Shown one piece after another: positions 34,018-43,138 of a stretch of DNA of 64,000 nt. The translations under genes and the position numbers were made by a program. A model generated the notes under the pieces. The model ran no database searches and had not been told where the DNA came from. It saw nothing but the letters and a program-made list of their open reading frames with translations. Numbering within the stretch: the first letter of the stretch is position 1; every line of letters starts with the position of its first letter. This DNA comes from Pseudacidovorax sp. RU35E (lineage in GTDB: Bacteria > Pseudomonadota > Gammaproteobacteria > Burkholderiales > Burkholderiaceae_C), in NCBI RefSeq assembly GCF_900156165.1, contig NZ_FTMY01000002.1:248001-312000 (forward strand). The letters are read 5' to 3'.

Positions 34018-34759
34018 GTGGCACGCGGGTCTGGCCCTCGGCCTGGCCTTCACGGTGCCCGTGCTGGCGCAGCAGGCACCCGCGGCCGGCCAGCTGCCGC
34101 TGCTGATCGGGCAGGGCGCCGGCGGCACCAGCTATTCGGTGCCCATCCAGACGCTGCTCTTTTTCACCGCGCTGAGCTTTCTGCCGGCCGTGGTCCTGAT
34201 GATGACGGGCTTCACCCGCATCGTGATCGTGCTGTCGCTGCTGCGGCAGGCCATGGGCACGCAGGCCGCGCCGCCCAACCAGGTGGTGATCGGGCTGTCG
34301 CTCTTCCTCACGCTCTTCGTCATGGGCCCGACGCTGGACAAGGTCTACGCCGAGGCCTACGAGCCCTACAGCCGCAATGCCATCGCCTTCGACGAGGCGC
34401 TGTCGCGCGCCGAGCAGCCGATGCGCCAGTTCATGCTCAAGCAGACGCGCCAATCGGACTTCGCCCTGTTCGCGCGGCTGGCCAAGCTGCCCTCCGAGAC
34501 CACGGCCGAGACGGCGCCCATGCGCGTGCTGATCCCGGCCTTCGCCACCAGCGAGCTGAAGTCGGCCTTCCAGATCGGCTTCATGATCTTCATTCCTTTC
34601 CTGGTGATCGACATCGTGGTGTCCAGCGTGCTGATGTCGCTGGGCATGATGATGCTGTCGCCGGTGCTGGTGGCCTTGCCCTTCAAGCTCATGCTCTTCG
34701 TGCTGGCCGATGGCTGGAACCTGCTCCTGGGTTCGCTCGCCGCCAGCTTCATCACCTGA
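34010..34759 (+). CDS. fliP: FliP, export-gate core protein
   Basis: The 249-residue protein has a cleavable signal peptide (residues about 1-22). Its signatures include [40 protein letters not shown], and [20 protein letters not shown]. It forms the FliP5-FliQ4-FliR1 export channel. It starts inside the end of fliO and is followed by fliQ after 24 bases. Confidence 0.98.
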   Translation: MRKWHAGLALGLAFTVPVLAQQAPAAGQLPLLIGQGAGGTSYSVPIQTLLFFTALSFLPAVVLMMTGFTRIVIVLSLLRQAMGTQAAPPNQVVIGLSLFLTLFVMGPTLDKVYAEAYEPYSRNAIAFDEALSRAEQPMRQFMLKQTRQSDFALFARLAKLPSETTAETAPMRVLIPAFATSELKSAFQIGFMIFIPFLVIDIVVSSVLMSLGMMMLSPVLVALPFKLMLFVLADGWNLLLGSLAASFIT

Positions 34760-34783
34760 CCGATCTCTGCAAGGACCTTTTCC

Positions 34784-35053
34784 ATGAACGCCCAGATGGT
34801 GCTGACCACCGGCCAGGACGCGCTGATGCTGATGCTGATGGTCTCCGCCCCCATGCTGCTGGCGGTGCTGGCCGTCGGACTGGTGGTCAGCATCTTCCAG
34901 GCCGTCACGCAGATCAACGAGGCCACGCTGGCCTTCGTCCCCAAGCTGGTCGCCGCCGTGGCGGTGCTCGCCATCGCCGGGCCCTGGATGCTGACGATGC
35001 TCGTGGACTATCTGCGCCGCATCATCGAGTCGCTGCCCAGCGTCGTCGCTTGA
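34784..35053 (+). CDS. fliQ: FliQ, export-gate core protein
   Basis: The 89-residue protein has two membrane hairpin helices (LMLMLMVSAPMLLAVLAVGL; LTFVPK-like LAFVPKLVAAVAVLAIAGPW) and the FliQ signature VSIFQAVTQINEATLAFVPK. It is of standard length and position between fliP and fliR. GCAAGGA lies upstream of the ATG. Confidence 0.97.
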   Translation: MNAQMVLTTGQDALMLMLMVSAPMLLAVLAVGLVVSIFQAVTQINEATLAFVPKLVAAVAVLAIAGPWMLTMLVDYLRRIIESLPSVVA

Positions 35054-35102
35054 TCCTTCGCTCTTCTTCGAAAGGGCGGCCGGCCCTGCGAGGCGGCGTG
35101 AC

Positions 35103-35873
35103 ATGCTGACCTTCACCGACGCCCAGCTCACGGCCTGGATCACCCCGATCCTCTGGCCCTTCCTGCGCGTGCTGGGACTGTTCACCACGGCGCCCGTGTT
35201 CTCCTCGCGCGCGCTGCCGGTGCGCGCCCGCATCGGCCTGGCCTTCGTCATCGCGCTGTGCGCGCAGGGCGTGCTGCCGCCGGCGCCGGCCATCGGTGTG
35301 GACAGCCCGCTGGCGCTGGCCGCGCTGGTGCAGCAGGCCGGCATCGGCATGGCCATCGGCTTCGCGGCGCGGCTGATCCTGGCGGCGGTCGAGCTGGCCG
35401 GGGAACTCGCGGGCCTGCAGATGGGCCTGAACTACGCGAGCTTCTTCGACCCCATCAACAACACCCAGGCCAGCGCCGTCTCGCGCTTCTTCGGCACGCT
35501 CGCCACCTTGCTGTTCGTGGTGATCAACGGCCACCTGGCAGTGCTGATGGCGGTCATCAAGAGCTTCGAGGTCTTCCCCATCGGCGGCGGGCTCATGGAT
35601 GCGCTGATGCGGGTGCGCGTGCACGAGCTGGGCGCCGAGCTCTTCGCCAGCGCCTTGTGGATCGCGCTGCCCATGATCGGGCTGCTGCTGTTCGTGAACC
35701 TGGTGCTTGGCATCATCTCGCGCGTCGCGCCGCAGATGAACATCTACGCGATCGGCTTCCCCGTCACGCTCACGGCCGGCATGGCCGCCATGGCGTGGGT
35801 GCTGCCGATGCTGGAGTCGCCCCTTCTCGCGCTGATCGACCGGATGCTGGCGGGGTTCGTCGGGGGGCGGTGA
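35103..35873 (+). CDS. fliR: FliR, export-gate core protein
   Basis: The 256-residue protein has six hydrophobic segments. Its motifs include RVLGLFTTAPVFSSRALPVR, GELAGLQMGLNYASFFDPIN, and the C-terminal VLGIISRVAPQMNIYAIGFP. FliR caps the FliP/FliQ channel next to FlhB. It is the last gene of the flagellar locus; ffs and dnaX follow. Confidence 0.97.
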   Translation: MLTFTDAQLTAWITPILWPFLRVLGLFTTAPVFSSRALPVRARIGLAFVIALCAQGVLPPAPAIGVDSPLALAALVQQAGIGMAIGFAARLILAAVELAGELAGLQMGLNYASFFDPINNTQASAVSRFFGTLATLLFVVINGHLAVLMAVIKSFEVFPIGGGLMDALMRVRVHELGAELFASALWIALPMIGLLLFVNLVLGIISRVAPQMNIYAIGFPVTLTAGMAAMAWVLPMLESPLLALIDRMLAGFVGGR

Positions 35874-35930
35874 GGCCGCCGCGGTCATGGCCGCGCAACG
35901 ACGAAAGAAGGGGAGAAAGAAGAAGGTGAC

Positions 35931-36018
35931 GAGCCTTACCCCCGGCACTGGCTACGCAGTTAGGGCTGCTTGGTTCCCCACCTGACCCGGTTGGCCGCTT
36001 GACCATGCGGGGAGGCCC
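35931..36018 (-). ncRNA. ffs: Small signal recognition particle RNA (4.5S-type)
   Basis: Read on the minus strand, the conserved SRP core is plain: GGTCAGGT, then GGGGAACCAAGCAGCCC (the Ffh-binding tetraloop and symmetric loop), with CTAACTGCG after it. The 5' GGGCCT and 3' AGGCTC ends pair, with CCCC against GGGG next, giving a closed rod of about 88 nt. A T-rich stretch (CACCTTCTTCTTTC) follows the 3' end. The RNA joins Ffh to target membrane proteins to FtsY. It is divergent from dnaX, a common neighbour. Confidence 0.92.
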
Positions 36019-36028
36019 GTCGAGATCG

Positions 36029-36034
36029 ATCATA
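36029..36034 (-). promoter_or_regulatory. Probable -10 element of ffs
   Basis: TATGAT occurs on the minus strand, 10 bases before the predicted RNA 5' end. No clear -35 was seen; the preceding GGT may help. Confidence 0.6.
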
Positions 36035-36108
36035 ACCCAGGCCTGCATGCCATCCCGCCGCGGCGGGCCATCCCGGGCGCGATGGGACCGCCTCTTAGAA
36101 TCGACCGG

Positions 36109-38091
36109 ATGTCCTACCTCGTGCTCGCCCGCAAATACCGTCCTCGCAATTTCGGCGAGATGGTGGGGCAGGAGCACGTGGTGCAGGCCTTGAGCAATGC
36201 GCTCACGCAGCAGCGGCTGCACCATGCCTACCTCTTCACCGGCACGCGCGGTGTGGGCAAGACAACCGTCTCGCGCATCCTGGCCAAGTCGCTCAACTGT
36301 CAGGGGCCGGACGGGCAGGGCGGCATCACCGCCACGCCCTGCGGCGTGTGCCAGGCCTGCACCGACATCGACGCCGGCCGCTTCGTCGACTACACCGAAC
36401 TGGACGCGGCTTCCAACCGCGGTGTGGATGAGGTGCAGGGCTTGCTGGAACAGGCTGTCTACAAGCCAGTGCAGGGCCGCTTCAAGGTCTTCATGATCGA
36501 CGAAGTGCACATGCTCACGAACACCGCGTTCAACGCGATGCTCAAGACGCTGGAAGAGCCGCCCGAATACCTCAAGTTCGTGCTGGCCACCACCGACCCG
36601 CAGAAGGTGCCGGTGACGGTGCTCAGCCGCTGCCTGCAGTTCAACCTACGGCCGATGGCGCCCGAGACGGTGCTGGAGCATCTGACGCATGTGCTGGGCG
36701 CCGAGCGGATCGAGGCCGAGCCGGGTGCCCTGCGCCTGCTGTCGCGTGCGGCGCGCGGCTCCATGCGCGATGCGCTGTCCCTCACCGACCAGGCCATCGC
36801 CTATGGCAATGGCAGCCTGGCCGAGGGCGGCGTACGGCAGATGCTGGGCAGCGCGGACCGCGGTCATGTGCATGCGTTGATCGATGCGCTGGCGCGCGGC
36901 GACGGAGGCACCGTCGTCGAGACGGTCGAGGCCATGCGTGTGGCCGGCCTGGCCGCTGCCTCCACCTTGGAAGAAATGACGGCGGTGCTCCAGAGCATGG
37001 CTGTGCTGCAGGCCGTGCCCTCGCGTGCGGCGGCCATCGATGCCGCGGACCCGGATGCGGCCGAAGTCGCTCGGCTGGCCGGCAGCATGCCCCCGGACGA
37101 GACGCAACTGCTCTACAGCATCTGCCTGCATGGCCGCTCGGAGTTGGGTCTGGCGCCCGACGAGTACGCCGGGCTCACGATGGTGTTGCTGCGCCTGCTG
37201 GCCTTCAAGCCTTCGGGCGGGGCTGAAAAAAAAAGTCCGCTGAACGCTGAAGCGCGGCCGCCGGCCGGGGGCGTTGCGACGACGTTTGCGACGCCGTCAG
37301 CCCCCACCGTGGCGAAGGCGGCGGTTGCGTCGGCGCCCGCTCCCGTCATGCCTGCCGTGCCGACGCCGGTGGCGCAGGCGGGCCGGCCCTCCGCCGTGCC
37401 GACGCCCGGCGCGGACCGTGGATCGCCGGTGCCTGTGCCTGTCGCCCCCCGTGGTGACGTGGAGCCTGCGGTCGCCCCCCATCCGCGTCCCGCAATGGCC
37501 GGGGCCGGGTCTGCGCCCGCCTCTGCCCATCCCGTGCACCGACTGCCCGTGGTCGACATGCCGGCCCGTGGCGCCTCGGTGTCGGCGCGGCCGGTGTCCT
37601 CCACCGAGGAGCCGGACACGCCCGTCGTCGCTGTCCCCTTGCGTGTGCAGCCGCCCCCCGGTGCGCGCGAAGCGCCGCGCGAGTCCGCGGCGGCGCGCAT
37701 ACGTCCCAGCGAAGAGGGCGACTTCTGGCACCAGACCGTGATGGGCCTCGTAGCCGCAGAGGCGATCAACGCGCTGGCGCGCGAGCTGGCGTTGCAGTCG
37801 CAGCTGGTGGCGCGCGACGTCGACCAGTGGCTGCTGCGCGTGGAGCGCGAAACCCTCAATCAGGGCGCGAGCCGTGAGCGATTGCAGAATGCGCTGGCTG
37901 GCGCCGGCCATGCCGTGCGGCTGGCCATCGAGGTCGGCGCGGTCGTCGACAGCCCGGCGTTGCGCAACAAGGCCGCGGCCGAGGCCCGGCAGCTCGCGGC
38001 CGAGCAGGCCATCATGGGCGACCCCGATGTGCAGGCCCTCATGCGCCAGTGGGACGCCCGCATCGTGCCCGGCTCTCTCAAGCCGGCCTGA
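36109..38091 (+). CDS. dnaX: DnaX, DNA polymerase III tau (and probably gamma) subunit
   Basis: The protein has 660 residues from MSYLVLARKYRPRNFGEMVG. The AAA+ clamp-loader part has Walker A GTRGVGKTT (about 45-53), a zinc module (Cys64, Cys78, Cys81, Cys84), FMIDEVHML and SRC (LSRCLQFNL). A Pro/Ala linker begins after residue about 372, then the tau-specific domain that binds polymerase and helicase. Codons 373-376 lie in an A9 run (37226-37234), and both other frames stop within about 16 bases. This suggests a gamma form of about 378 residues made by slippage. A -10-like TAGAAT lies nine bases before the start. Confidence 0.97.
   Translation: MSYLVLARKYRPRNFGEMVGQEHVVQALSNALTQQRLHHAYLFTGTRGVGKTTVSRILAKSLNCQGPDGQGGITATPCGVCQACTDIDAGRFVDYTELDAASNRGVDEVQGLLEQAVYKPVQGRFKVFMIDEVHMLTNTAFNAMLKTLEEPPEYLKFVLATTDPQKVPVTVLSRCLQFNLRPMAPETVLEHLTHVLGAERIEAEPGALRLLSRAARGSMRDALSLTDQAIAYGNGSLAEGGVRQMLGSADRGHVHALIDALARGDGGTVVETVEAMRVAGLAAASTLEEMTAVLQSMAVLQAVPSRAAAIDAADPDAAEVARLAGSMPPDETQLLYSICLHGRSELGLAPDEYAGLTMVLLRLLAFKPSGGAEKKSPLNAEARPPAGGVATTFATPSAPTVAKAAVASAPAPVMPAVPTPVAQAGRPSAVPTPGADRGSPVPVPVAPRGDVEPAVAPHPRPAMAGAGSAPASAHPVHRLPVVDMPARGASVSARPVSSTEEPDTPVVAVPLRVQPPPGAREAPRESAAARIRPSEEGDFWHQTVMGLVAAEAINALARELALQSQLVARDVDQWLLRVERETLNQGASRERLQNALAGAGHAVRLAIEVGAVVDSPALRNKAAAEARQLAAEQAIMGDPDVQALMRQWDARIVPGSLKPA
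37226..37250 (+). promoter_or_regulatory. A9 slippery tract with flanking stops in dnaX
   Basis: Nine A residues (37226-37234) are followed by GTCCGCTGA. In the +1 frame the next codons are AAA GTC CGC TGA (stop at 37241-37243). In the -1 frame they are AAG TCC GCT GAA CGC TGA (stop at 37248-37250). The normal frame stays open. A CGGCC-GCC-GGCCG hairpin lies at 37255-37267. This resembles the E. coli A AAA AAG frameshift site and the Thermus A9 transcriptional slippage site, both in dnaX. Confidence 0.75.
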
Positions 38092-38140
38092 CCCTAATCT
38101 CCTGAAACCCCATCTCCAGACCTAAGAAGGAACCCGCCCC

Positions 38141-38473
38141 ATGTTCAACAAAGGACAACTTGCCGGCCTAATGAAGCAGGCGCAGGCCATGCAGGACAAC
38201 CTCAAGAAGGCCCAGGAAGAGCTGGCCCACATCGAGGTCGAAGGCGAGTCCGGCGCCGGCCTCGTCAAGGTCGTCATGACCTGCAAGCACGACGTCAAGC
38301 GCGTGACCATCGACCCGAGTCTGCTGGCCGACGACAAGGACATGCTCGAGGATCTGGTGGCTGCGGCCTTCAATGCCGCAGTGCGCAAGGCTGAGGAGAC
38401 CAGCGAGCAGAAGATGGGCAAGATCACCGCCGGCATGCCGGGCCTGCCTGGCGGCATGAAGTTCCCGTTCTGA
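38141..38473 (+). CDS. YbaB/EbfC family nucleoid-associated protein
   Basis: The 110-residue protein begins [20 protein letters not shown] and has the family core [20 protein letters not shown] and [16 protein letters not shown]. It is a small dimeric DNA-binding protein with a tweezer shape. The dnaX-ybaB-recR order is widely conserved and shown here with 49- and 22-base gaps, suggesting co-transcription. Confidence 0.96.
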   Translation: MFNKGQLAGLMKQAQAMQDNLKKAQEELAHIEVEGESGAGLVKVVMTCKHDVKRVTIDPSLLADDKDMLEDLVAAAFNAAVRKAEETSEQKMGKITAGMPGLPGGMKFPF

Positions 38474-38495
38474 GCCTCGCGACAGCCCCCGAACG

Positions 38496-39086
38496 ATGTC
38501 CGACGCCCATTCGCTCGACACGCTGATCGAGGCGCTGCGGCGCCTGCCGGGCGTGGGCGCCAAATCGGCCTCGCGCATGGCCTTCCATCTGCTGCAGCAC
38601 GACCGCAATGGCGCCCAGGTGCTGTCGCGCGCGTTGCAGGACGCCGTGCTGCAGGTGCACCACTGCAGTCGTTGCAACACCTTCACCGAGGCCGAGCTGT
38701 GCGACGTCTGCCGCGACCCGCAGCGGGATGCCAGCAAGCTGGCGGTGGTGGAAACCCCTGCCGACCAGGCCGCGCTGGAGCGCACCGGCGCCTTCCGCGG
38801 CTATTACTTCGTGCTGATGGGCCGCCTGAGTCCGCTCGATGGGGTGGGGCCACGCGACATCGGCCTGCACCAGCTTGTGGCCCGGGCGACCGACGGGCAT
38901 GTGAGCGAGGTGATCGTGGCCACCAATTTCACTGCCGAAGGCGAAGCGACCGCGCATGTCATCGCCGAAGCGCTTCGAAGTCGCGGCCTGACGGTCACCC
39001 GGCTGGCGCGCGGCGTGCCCGCAGGAAGCGAACTGGAATATGTGGACCTGGGCACCATCGCCCATGCGCTGGTCGATCGCCGCTGA
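38496..39086 (+). CDS. recR: RecR, recombination mediator
   Basis: The 196-residue protein has the helix-hairpin-helix ([20 protein letters not shown]), a four-Cys zinc finger ([18 protein letters not shown]), and a Toprim domain ([40 protein letters not shown]). With RecF/RecO it loads RecA on gapped DNA. It is of standard length (about 200). Confidence 0.97.
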   Translation: MSDAHSLDTLIEALRRLPGVGAKSASRMAFHLLQHDRNGAQVLSRALQDAVLQVHHCSRCNTFTEAELCDVCRDPQRDASKLAVVETPADQAALERTGAFRGYYFVLMGRLSPLDGVGPRDIGLHQLVARATDGHVSEVIVATNFTAEGEATAHVIAEALRSRGLTVTRLARGVPAGSELEYVDLGTIAHALVDRR

Positions 39087-39096
39087 GGAGCAAGGC

Positions 39097-39489
39097 ATGG
39101 GTACGAGTCATCTGACATTGGCGTACTGGTGTGTGCTGGCGGCGGCGTTGCTGCCCTATCTGACGGCCTACATCGCCAAGGCGGGCGCGTTTGCGGCCTG
39201 CGACAACGACGCGCCGCGTGCATGGGCTGGCCGGCTGGAAGGTTGGCGCGCGCGCGCCATGGCGGCGCACACCAACGGTTTCGAAAGCCTGCCCTTCTTT
39301 GTCGGGGCGGTGGTGATCGCCCATCAATACGGCGCCGCACAGGGCCGGCTCGATGCGCTCGCCGTCGCGTATGTGCTGCTGCGGGTGGTGTTCATCTCCC
39401 TGTACATCCGCGGTCGAAGCACGATGCGCAGTGCCGTGTTCGCACTGGCCTTGCTGGTCAACATCGCGATCCTCTTCGTCGGGCGCTGA
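39097..39489 (+). CDS. MAPEG-family membrane protein
   Basis: The protein has 130 residues from the ATG at 39097 (GAGGAG upstream). It has about four membrane helices, with the MAPEG motif AAHTNGFESLPFFVGAVVIA and RVVFISLYIRGRSTMRSAVF. Relatives include glutathione S-transferase-like eicosanoid enzymes; bacterial members mostly have unknown substrates. It follows recR by ten bases. The 215-base gap after it (39490-39704) holds only a small CCCCG/CGGGG hairpin (39504-39517). Confidence 0.85.
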   Translation: MGTSHLTLAYWCVLAAALLPYLTAYIAKAGAFAACDNDAPRAWAGRLEGWRARAMAAHTNGFESLPFFVGAVVIAHQYGAAQGRLDALAVAYVLLRVVFISLYIRGRSTMRSAVFALALLVNIAILFVGR

Positions 39490-39704
39490 GCCAAGAGCGA
39501 CGGCCCCGTGACCGGGGATGCCAGGGATGCGCCGTTCCGTGGAAACCCATGTGGGGATGGTCCGGATGCTCCTGCACGGCCACGCCTTCTAAGCTCGTGG
39601 CAACCTGCTGAGGTGTCCCGGCCGCTGCTCGCAGCGATGCGCCAAGATGGCGGACAGCGCACCGGACGTGCCTCGGTTCTCGCCACAGAGGAACCACCGT
39701 CGCC

Positions 39705-40739
39705 ATGCTCCACCGCCGCGCCTTCTGCGCCGCGGCCGCCGCGGGTGTCGCGCTGGCCATCGCGCCTGGCGTGCGCACCCAGCCGCGGCTCGAAAAGACC
39801 CGTATCGTCATCGCCGTGGCGGGCAAGGCTTCGTTCTATCACCTGCCGCTCACGCTCGCCGAGCAACTGGGCTACTTCCGGGCCGAAGGACTGGACGTGG
39901 AGGTGATGGACCATGCCGCGGACGTGCGCGCCTCCCAGGCCCTGCTGTCGGGCAGCGCGGACATCTGCGCGGGCACGTTCGAGCAGACGCTGAGCCTGCA
40001 GTCAGGCGGCCAGTTCTTTCCATGTTTTGTGCTGCAGACCCGTGCGCCGCAGGTGGCCATGGGCACATCCACCAAGGGCTTTGCCTCGTACCAGGCCGCG
40101 GCCGATCTGCGCGGGCGGCGGGTCGGTGTCTCGGCTGTCGGCTCGCCGACGCACATGATGGCCAGCCTGGTGGCTCTGCGCGGCGGTCTGCGTGCGGGCG
40201 ATGTGCAGTACGTGGGGGTCGGCTCCTCCGCGGGCGCACTCGGCGCGCTGCGCTCCGGCCAGGTCGACGCCATGAGCAACATCGAGCCCGTGATGACCAT
40301 GCTCGAGCAGAAGGGCGACGTGAGGCTCATCGCCGATTGCCGGACCTTGCGGGGCACGTCCGAAGTGTTCGGAGGCCCCATGCCGGCGGCGTGCCTCTAT
40401 GCGTCAGAGGACTTCCTGCGGCGCGCACCCCATACCGGGCAGGCCGTCGCCAATGCCATGGTCCGCAGCCTGAAATGGCTCCAGACGGCAGGACCGGGCG
40501 ACATCATCAAGGCGATCCCCGAAAGCCAGCTGCTCGGGGACCGGGCGCTGTATCTCGCCGCCTTCGACAAGGTGCGCGAATCGATCGCGCTGGATGGTCT
40601 GGTTCCGCAGGAAGGGCCGCGTACGGCGCTGGCGGCCATGACCGCCTTCGACGTCAACTTCAGACCGGAGCGCATCGAGCCGGCCAGGCTTTACAACAAC
40701 GACTTCGCCCTGAGGGCCAAGGACCGGTACAAGGCCTGA
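39705..40739 (+). CDS. NMT1/NitT-TauT-type periplasmic substrate-binding protein
   Basis: The 344-residue protein has a signal peptide with a twin-arginine-like head (MLHRRAFCAAAAAGVALAIA). It then has a type-2 periplasmic binding fold (FYHLPLTLAEQLGYFRAEGL; LLSGSADICAGTFEQTLSLQ; DLRGRRVGVSAVGSPTHMMA). Homologues bind nitrate, sulfonates, pyrimidine precursors or similar anions for ABC uptake. No permease or ATPase gene is adjacent, so the substrate cannot be inferred. It is convergent with mltD. Confidence 0.8.
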   Translation: MLHRRAFCAAAAAGVALAIAPGVRTQPRLEKTRIVIAVAGKASFYHLPLTLAEQLGYFRAEGLDVEVMDHAADVRASQALLSGSADICAGTFEQTLSLQSGGQFFPCFVLQTRAPQVAMGTSTKGFASYQAAADLRGRRVGVSAVGSPTHMMASLVALRGGLRAGDVQYVGVGSSAGALGALRSGQVDAMSNIEPVMTMLEQKGDVRLIADCRTLRGTSEVFGGPMPAACLYASEDFLRRAPHTGQAVANAMVRSLKWLQTAGPGDIIKAIPESQLLGDRALYLAAFDKVRESIALDGLVPQEGPRTALAAMTAFDVNFRPERIEPARLYNNDFALRAKDRYKA

Positions 40740-40751
40740 CCCGCGCCGTCC

Positions 40752-42353
40752 TCAGCGCTTCTTCTTGGACGGCGAGCCGCCGCGCGGTGCACCCGAGACG
40801 GCTTTCTTGGAACTTGCGGTGGTCTTGCTGGAGGCGGGCACAGCGCGGGTGGACACCGATGTGACCGCCGCACGGGGAACGCCGCCGCCCCGCTTGCTGG
40901 TGACCACGGCATGCTTGGCGCCCGTACCCACGCGTTCGGCGGCCGCCGCGCGCACCGGCAGGTACACCACGACCTGGAAGCCGCGCTTGAAGCGATGGCT
41001 TGCCGCCACGTCGTTCCACTGCGCCACGCGCGCTGGGCTCAGCTTGTAGCGGTTGGCGATGGTGGTCACGCTGTCGCTGCGGCCCGCCTTGACGACGGTA
41101 CGGCGGGTGACGATCTCGGGCTCGAAGCTCAGGTGGCCGGTCTCGGCCACCACGGCCGCCACGTCTTCCTTGACCCGGGCCGTGCGCGGCACGATCAGCG
41201 TGGAGCCCGACTTGATGAGCATGCGCGGCGGCACGTTGTTCATCGCGCGCAGGTCGGCCTCGCTCATGCCCGCGCGTTGCGCGGCATCGGCCACTGTCAT
41301 GGTCGACGGAACGGTCCAGGCCGTCCAACTGGCGTACTGCCCCTGGCTGTAGGCTTCGAAGTTGCGCTTGAAGACCGCGGCGTTGTCCCAGGGCAGCAGG
41401 ATGGGCGTGCCGCTCGCGGCCAGCAGCACCGGCTTGTGCGCGGCCGGATTGAGTGCGCGGAAGTCCTCGATGCGCACGTCGGCCAGCTTAGCGGCCAGTT
41501 CCACGTCGAGGTCTCGCTTGAGCTCGACGGTCTGGAAATACGGGTGGTTGGCGATGAAGGGCAGGTCGACACCGAACTGCTGCGGGCTCGCGACGATGTT
41601 CTTCACCGCCTGCAGCTTGGGCACGTAGTAGCGGGTCTCGTCGGGCATCTTCAGGTCGGCGTAGCCGGTGGGCAGGCCGGCCTTCTGGTTGCGCGCGATC
41701 GCGCGGCCCACGTTGCCTTCACCCCAGTTGTAGGCGGCCAGCGCCAGCTGCCAGTCGCCGAACATGGTGTAGAGCCGCTGCAGGTAGTCCAGGGCGGCGC
41801 GGGTGGAGGCGACCACGTCGCGCCGGTCGTCGCGGAACAGGTTCTGCTTGAGGTCGTAGTCGTTGCCCGTGGCGGGCATGAACTGCCACATGCCCGTGGC
41901 CCGTGCGCTGGAGACCGCCTGCGGGTTGAACGCGCTCTCGATGTAGGGCAGCAGGGCCAGCTCGGTCGGCATGCCGCGCCGCTCCAGCTCTTCGACGATG
42001 TGGAAGATGTACTTGCTCGACCGCTCCGTCATACGCTGGATGTAGTCGGGCCGGGTGGCGTACCACTGCTCCCGGTCGCGTACGAGGTCGCTGTCCAGGT
42101 CGGGCATCTTGAAGCCGCGGCGGATGCGGTCCCACATGTCCGTGGGCGGCGCCAGGGTGACCACGCTGTGGCCCGACCATTCCTGGCTGCTCGGCACGAG
42201 GGGCTTGAGCCCGCCGCGGGGATAGACCGGAGCGGCGGCAGGTGAGGAGACCGCAGCCGCGGCCTGGAGCGCCTTGGAGTCGGGTGGAGCGCTGGCGCAG
42301 CCGGCCAGGAACAGCGAGGCGGCCACCATGGCGGCGGCAATAAGTCTCTTCAT
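40752..42353 (-). CDS. mltD: MltD-like membrane-bound lytic murein transglycosylase with LysM repeats
   Basis: The protein has 533 residues from the ATG that overlaps the gloB stop (ATGA). It has a lipoprotein signal ([19 protein letters not shown]) and an SLT domain with the catalytic Glu in ALLPYIESAFNPQAVSSARA and GMWQFMPATG. C-terminal LysM-like repeats start at about residues 335 and 400 (STMTVADAAQRAGMSEADLR; SVTTIANRYKLSPARVAQWN). A Ser/Lys-rich tail ends SPSKKKR. It cleaves peptidoglycan glycan strands in the periplasm. The neighbours gloB, methyltransferase and rnhA are the same as in E. coli. Confidence 0.93.
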   Translation of the reverse strand: MKRLIAAAMVAASLFLAGCASAPPDSKALQAAAAVSSPAAAPVYPRGGLKPLVPSSQEWSGHSVVTLAPPTDMWDRIRRGFKMPDLDSDLVRDREQWYATRPDYIQRMTERSSKYIFHIVEELERRGMPTELALLPYIESAFNPQAVSSARATGMWQFMPATGNDYDLKQNLFRDDRRDVVASTRAALDYLQRLYTMFGDWQLALAAYNWGEGNVGRAIARNQKAGLPTGYADLKMPDETRYYVPKLQAVKNIVASPQQFGVDLPFIANHPYFQTVELKRDLDVELAAKLADVRIEDFRALNPAAHKPVLLAASGTPILLPWDNAAVFKRNFEAYSQGQYASWTAWTVPSTMTVADAAQRAGMSEADLRAMNNVPPRMLIKSGSTLIVPRTARVKEDVAAVVAETGHLSFEPEIVTRRTVVKAGRSDSVTTIANRYKLSPARVAQWNDVAASHRFKRGFQVVVYLPVRAAAAERVGTGAKHAVVTSKRGGGVPRAAVTSVSTRAVPASSKTTASSKKAVSGAPRGGSPSKKKR

Positions 42354-43138
42354 CGGAAGTCGTTTTTCCATTGGCGCAGGGCGGCGAAGACGGCGACCTC
42401 GTCATCTGGCTGCACGCCAGGCGCGTGCGCCTGGACGGCGGCGATGACGGTGCCTTCGCGCGAGCGCAGAAAGGGATTGATGTGGCGCTCCGTTGCCAGT
42501 TGGACCGGCAAGGTCGGGCGCCCCTGGGCGCGCAGTGCCTGGCAGTGGCGCTCATGGTCGATCAGCGCGGCATTGCCGGGTTCCACTGCCAGGGCGAAGC
42601 GCAGGTTGGAAAGGGTGTACTCGTGCGCGCAGCACACCTGGGTGTCGTCGGGCAGGGCGGCCAGCGCGTCGAGCGAGGCCAGCATCTGCGCCGGGGTGCC
42701 CTCGAACAGGCGGCCGCAGCCGCCCGAAAAGAGGGTGTCGCCGCAGAAGAGCAGCGGACGGGAAAGAGGAGTGGGCGTGCCCCGCAGGACGTATGCGATA
42801 TGACCGGCGGTATGGCCCGGCACGTCGATGACGTCGAAGCGCAAGCCGAGTGCATGCGCATGGTCGCCACCGCGAACCGGCGTGAAGGGCTCGGGGATGT
42901 TTTCGGTGGCGGGACCGAAGACCTGCGCTCCCGTGGCCTCCCGCAAAGCGGCCACGCCGCCCGTGTGATCGCCGTGATGGTGTGTGACTAGAATCGCCGC
43001 CAGTTCAAGCCCGGGCTCCCGGGCCAAGGCGTCGAACACTGGTCCGGCGTCGCCTGGATCCACCACGGCGGCCTGCCCGTCGATCTGGAGCATCCAGATG
43101 TAGTTGTCGGCGAAAGCAGGCAACGGAACAAGGGTCAT
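42350..43138 (-). CDS. gloB: GloB, hydroxyacylglutathione hydrolase (glyoxalase II)
   Basis: The 262-residue metallo-beta-lactamase-fold enzyme has the metal motif [10 protein letters not shown] (His53, His55, Asp57, His58), the core [13 protein letters not shown], and [20 protein letters not shown]. It hydrolyses S-lactoylglutathione from methylglyoxal detoxification to D-lactate. The start codon (43138-43136) overlaps the start codon of the divergent methyltransferase in a single CATG. Its promoter must therefore lie inside that gene. Confidence 0.96.
   Translation of the reverse strand: MTLVPLPAFADNYIWMLQIDGQAAVVDPGDAGPVFDALAREPGLELAAILVTHHHGDHTGGVAALREATGAQVFGPATENIPEPFTPVRGGDHAHALGLRFDVIDVPGHTAGHIAYVLRGTPTPLSRPLLFCGDTLFSGGCGRLFEGTPAQMLASLDALAALPDDTQVCCAHEYTLSNLRFALAVEPGNAALIDHERHCQALRAQGRPTLPVQLATERHINPFLRSREGTVIAAVQAHAPGVQPDDEVAVFAALRQWKNDFR

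Noticed and set aside
36109-38091. dnaX as a frameshifted pseudogene because of the A run
   Set aside because: The main frame is intact through the tau C-terminal domain, and nearby stops exist only in the other frames.
39504-39517. CCCCG-TGAC-CGGGG hairpin as the terminator of the MAPEG gene
   Set aside because: The stem is only five base pairs and there is no T run.
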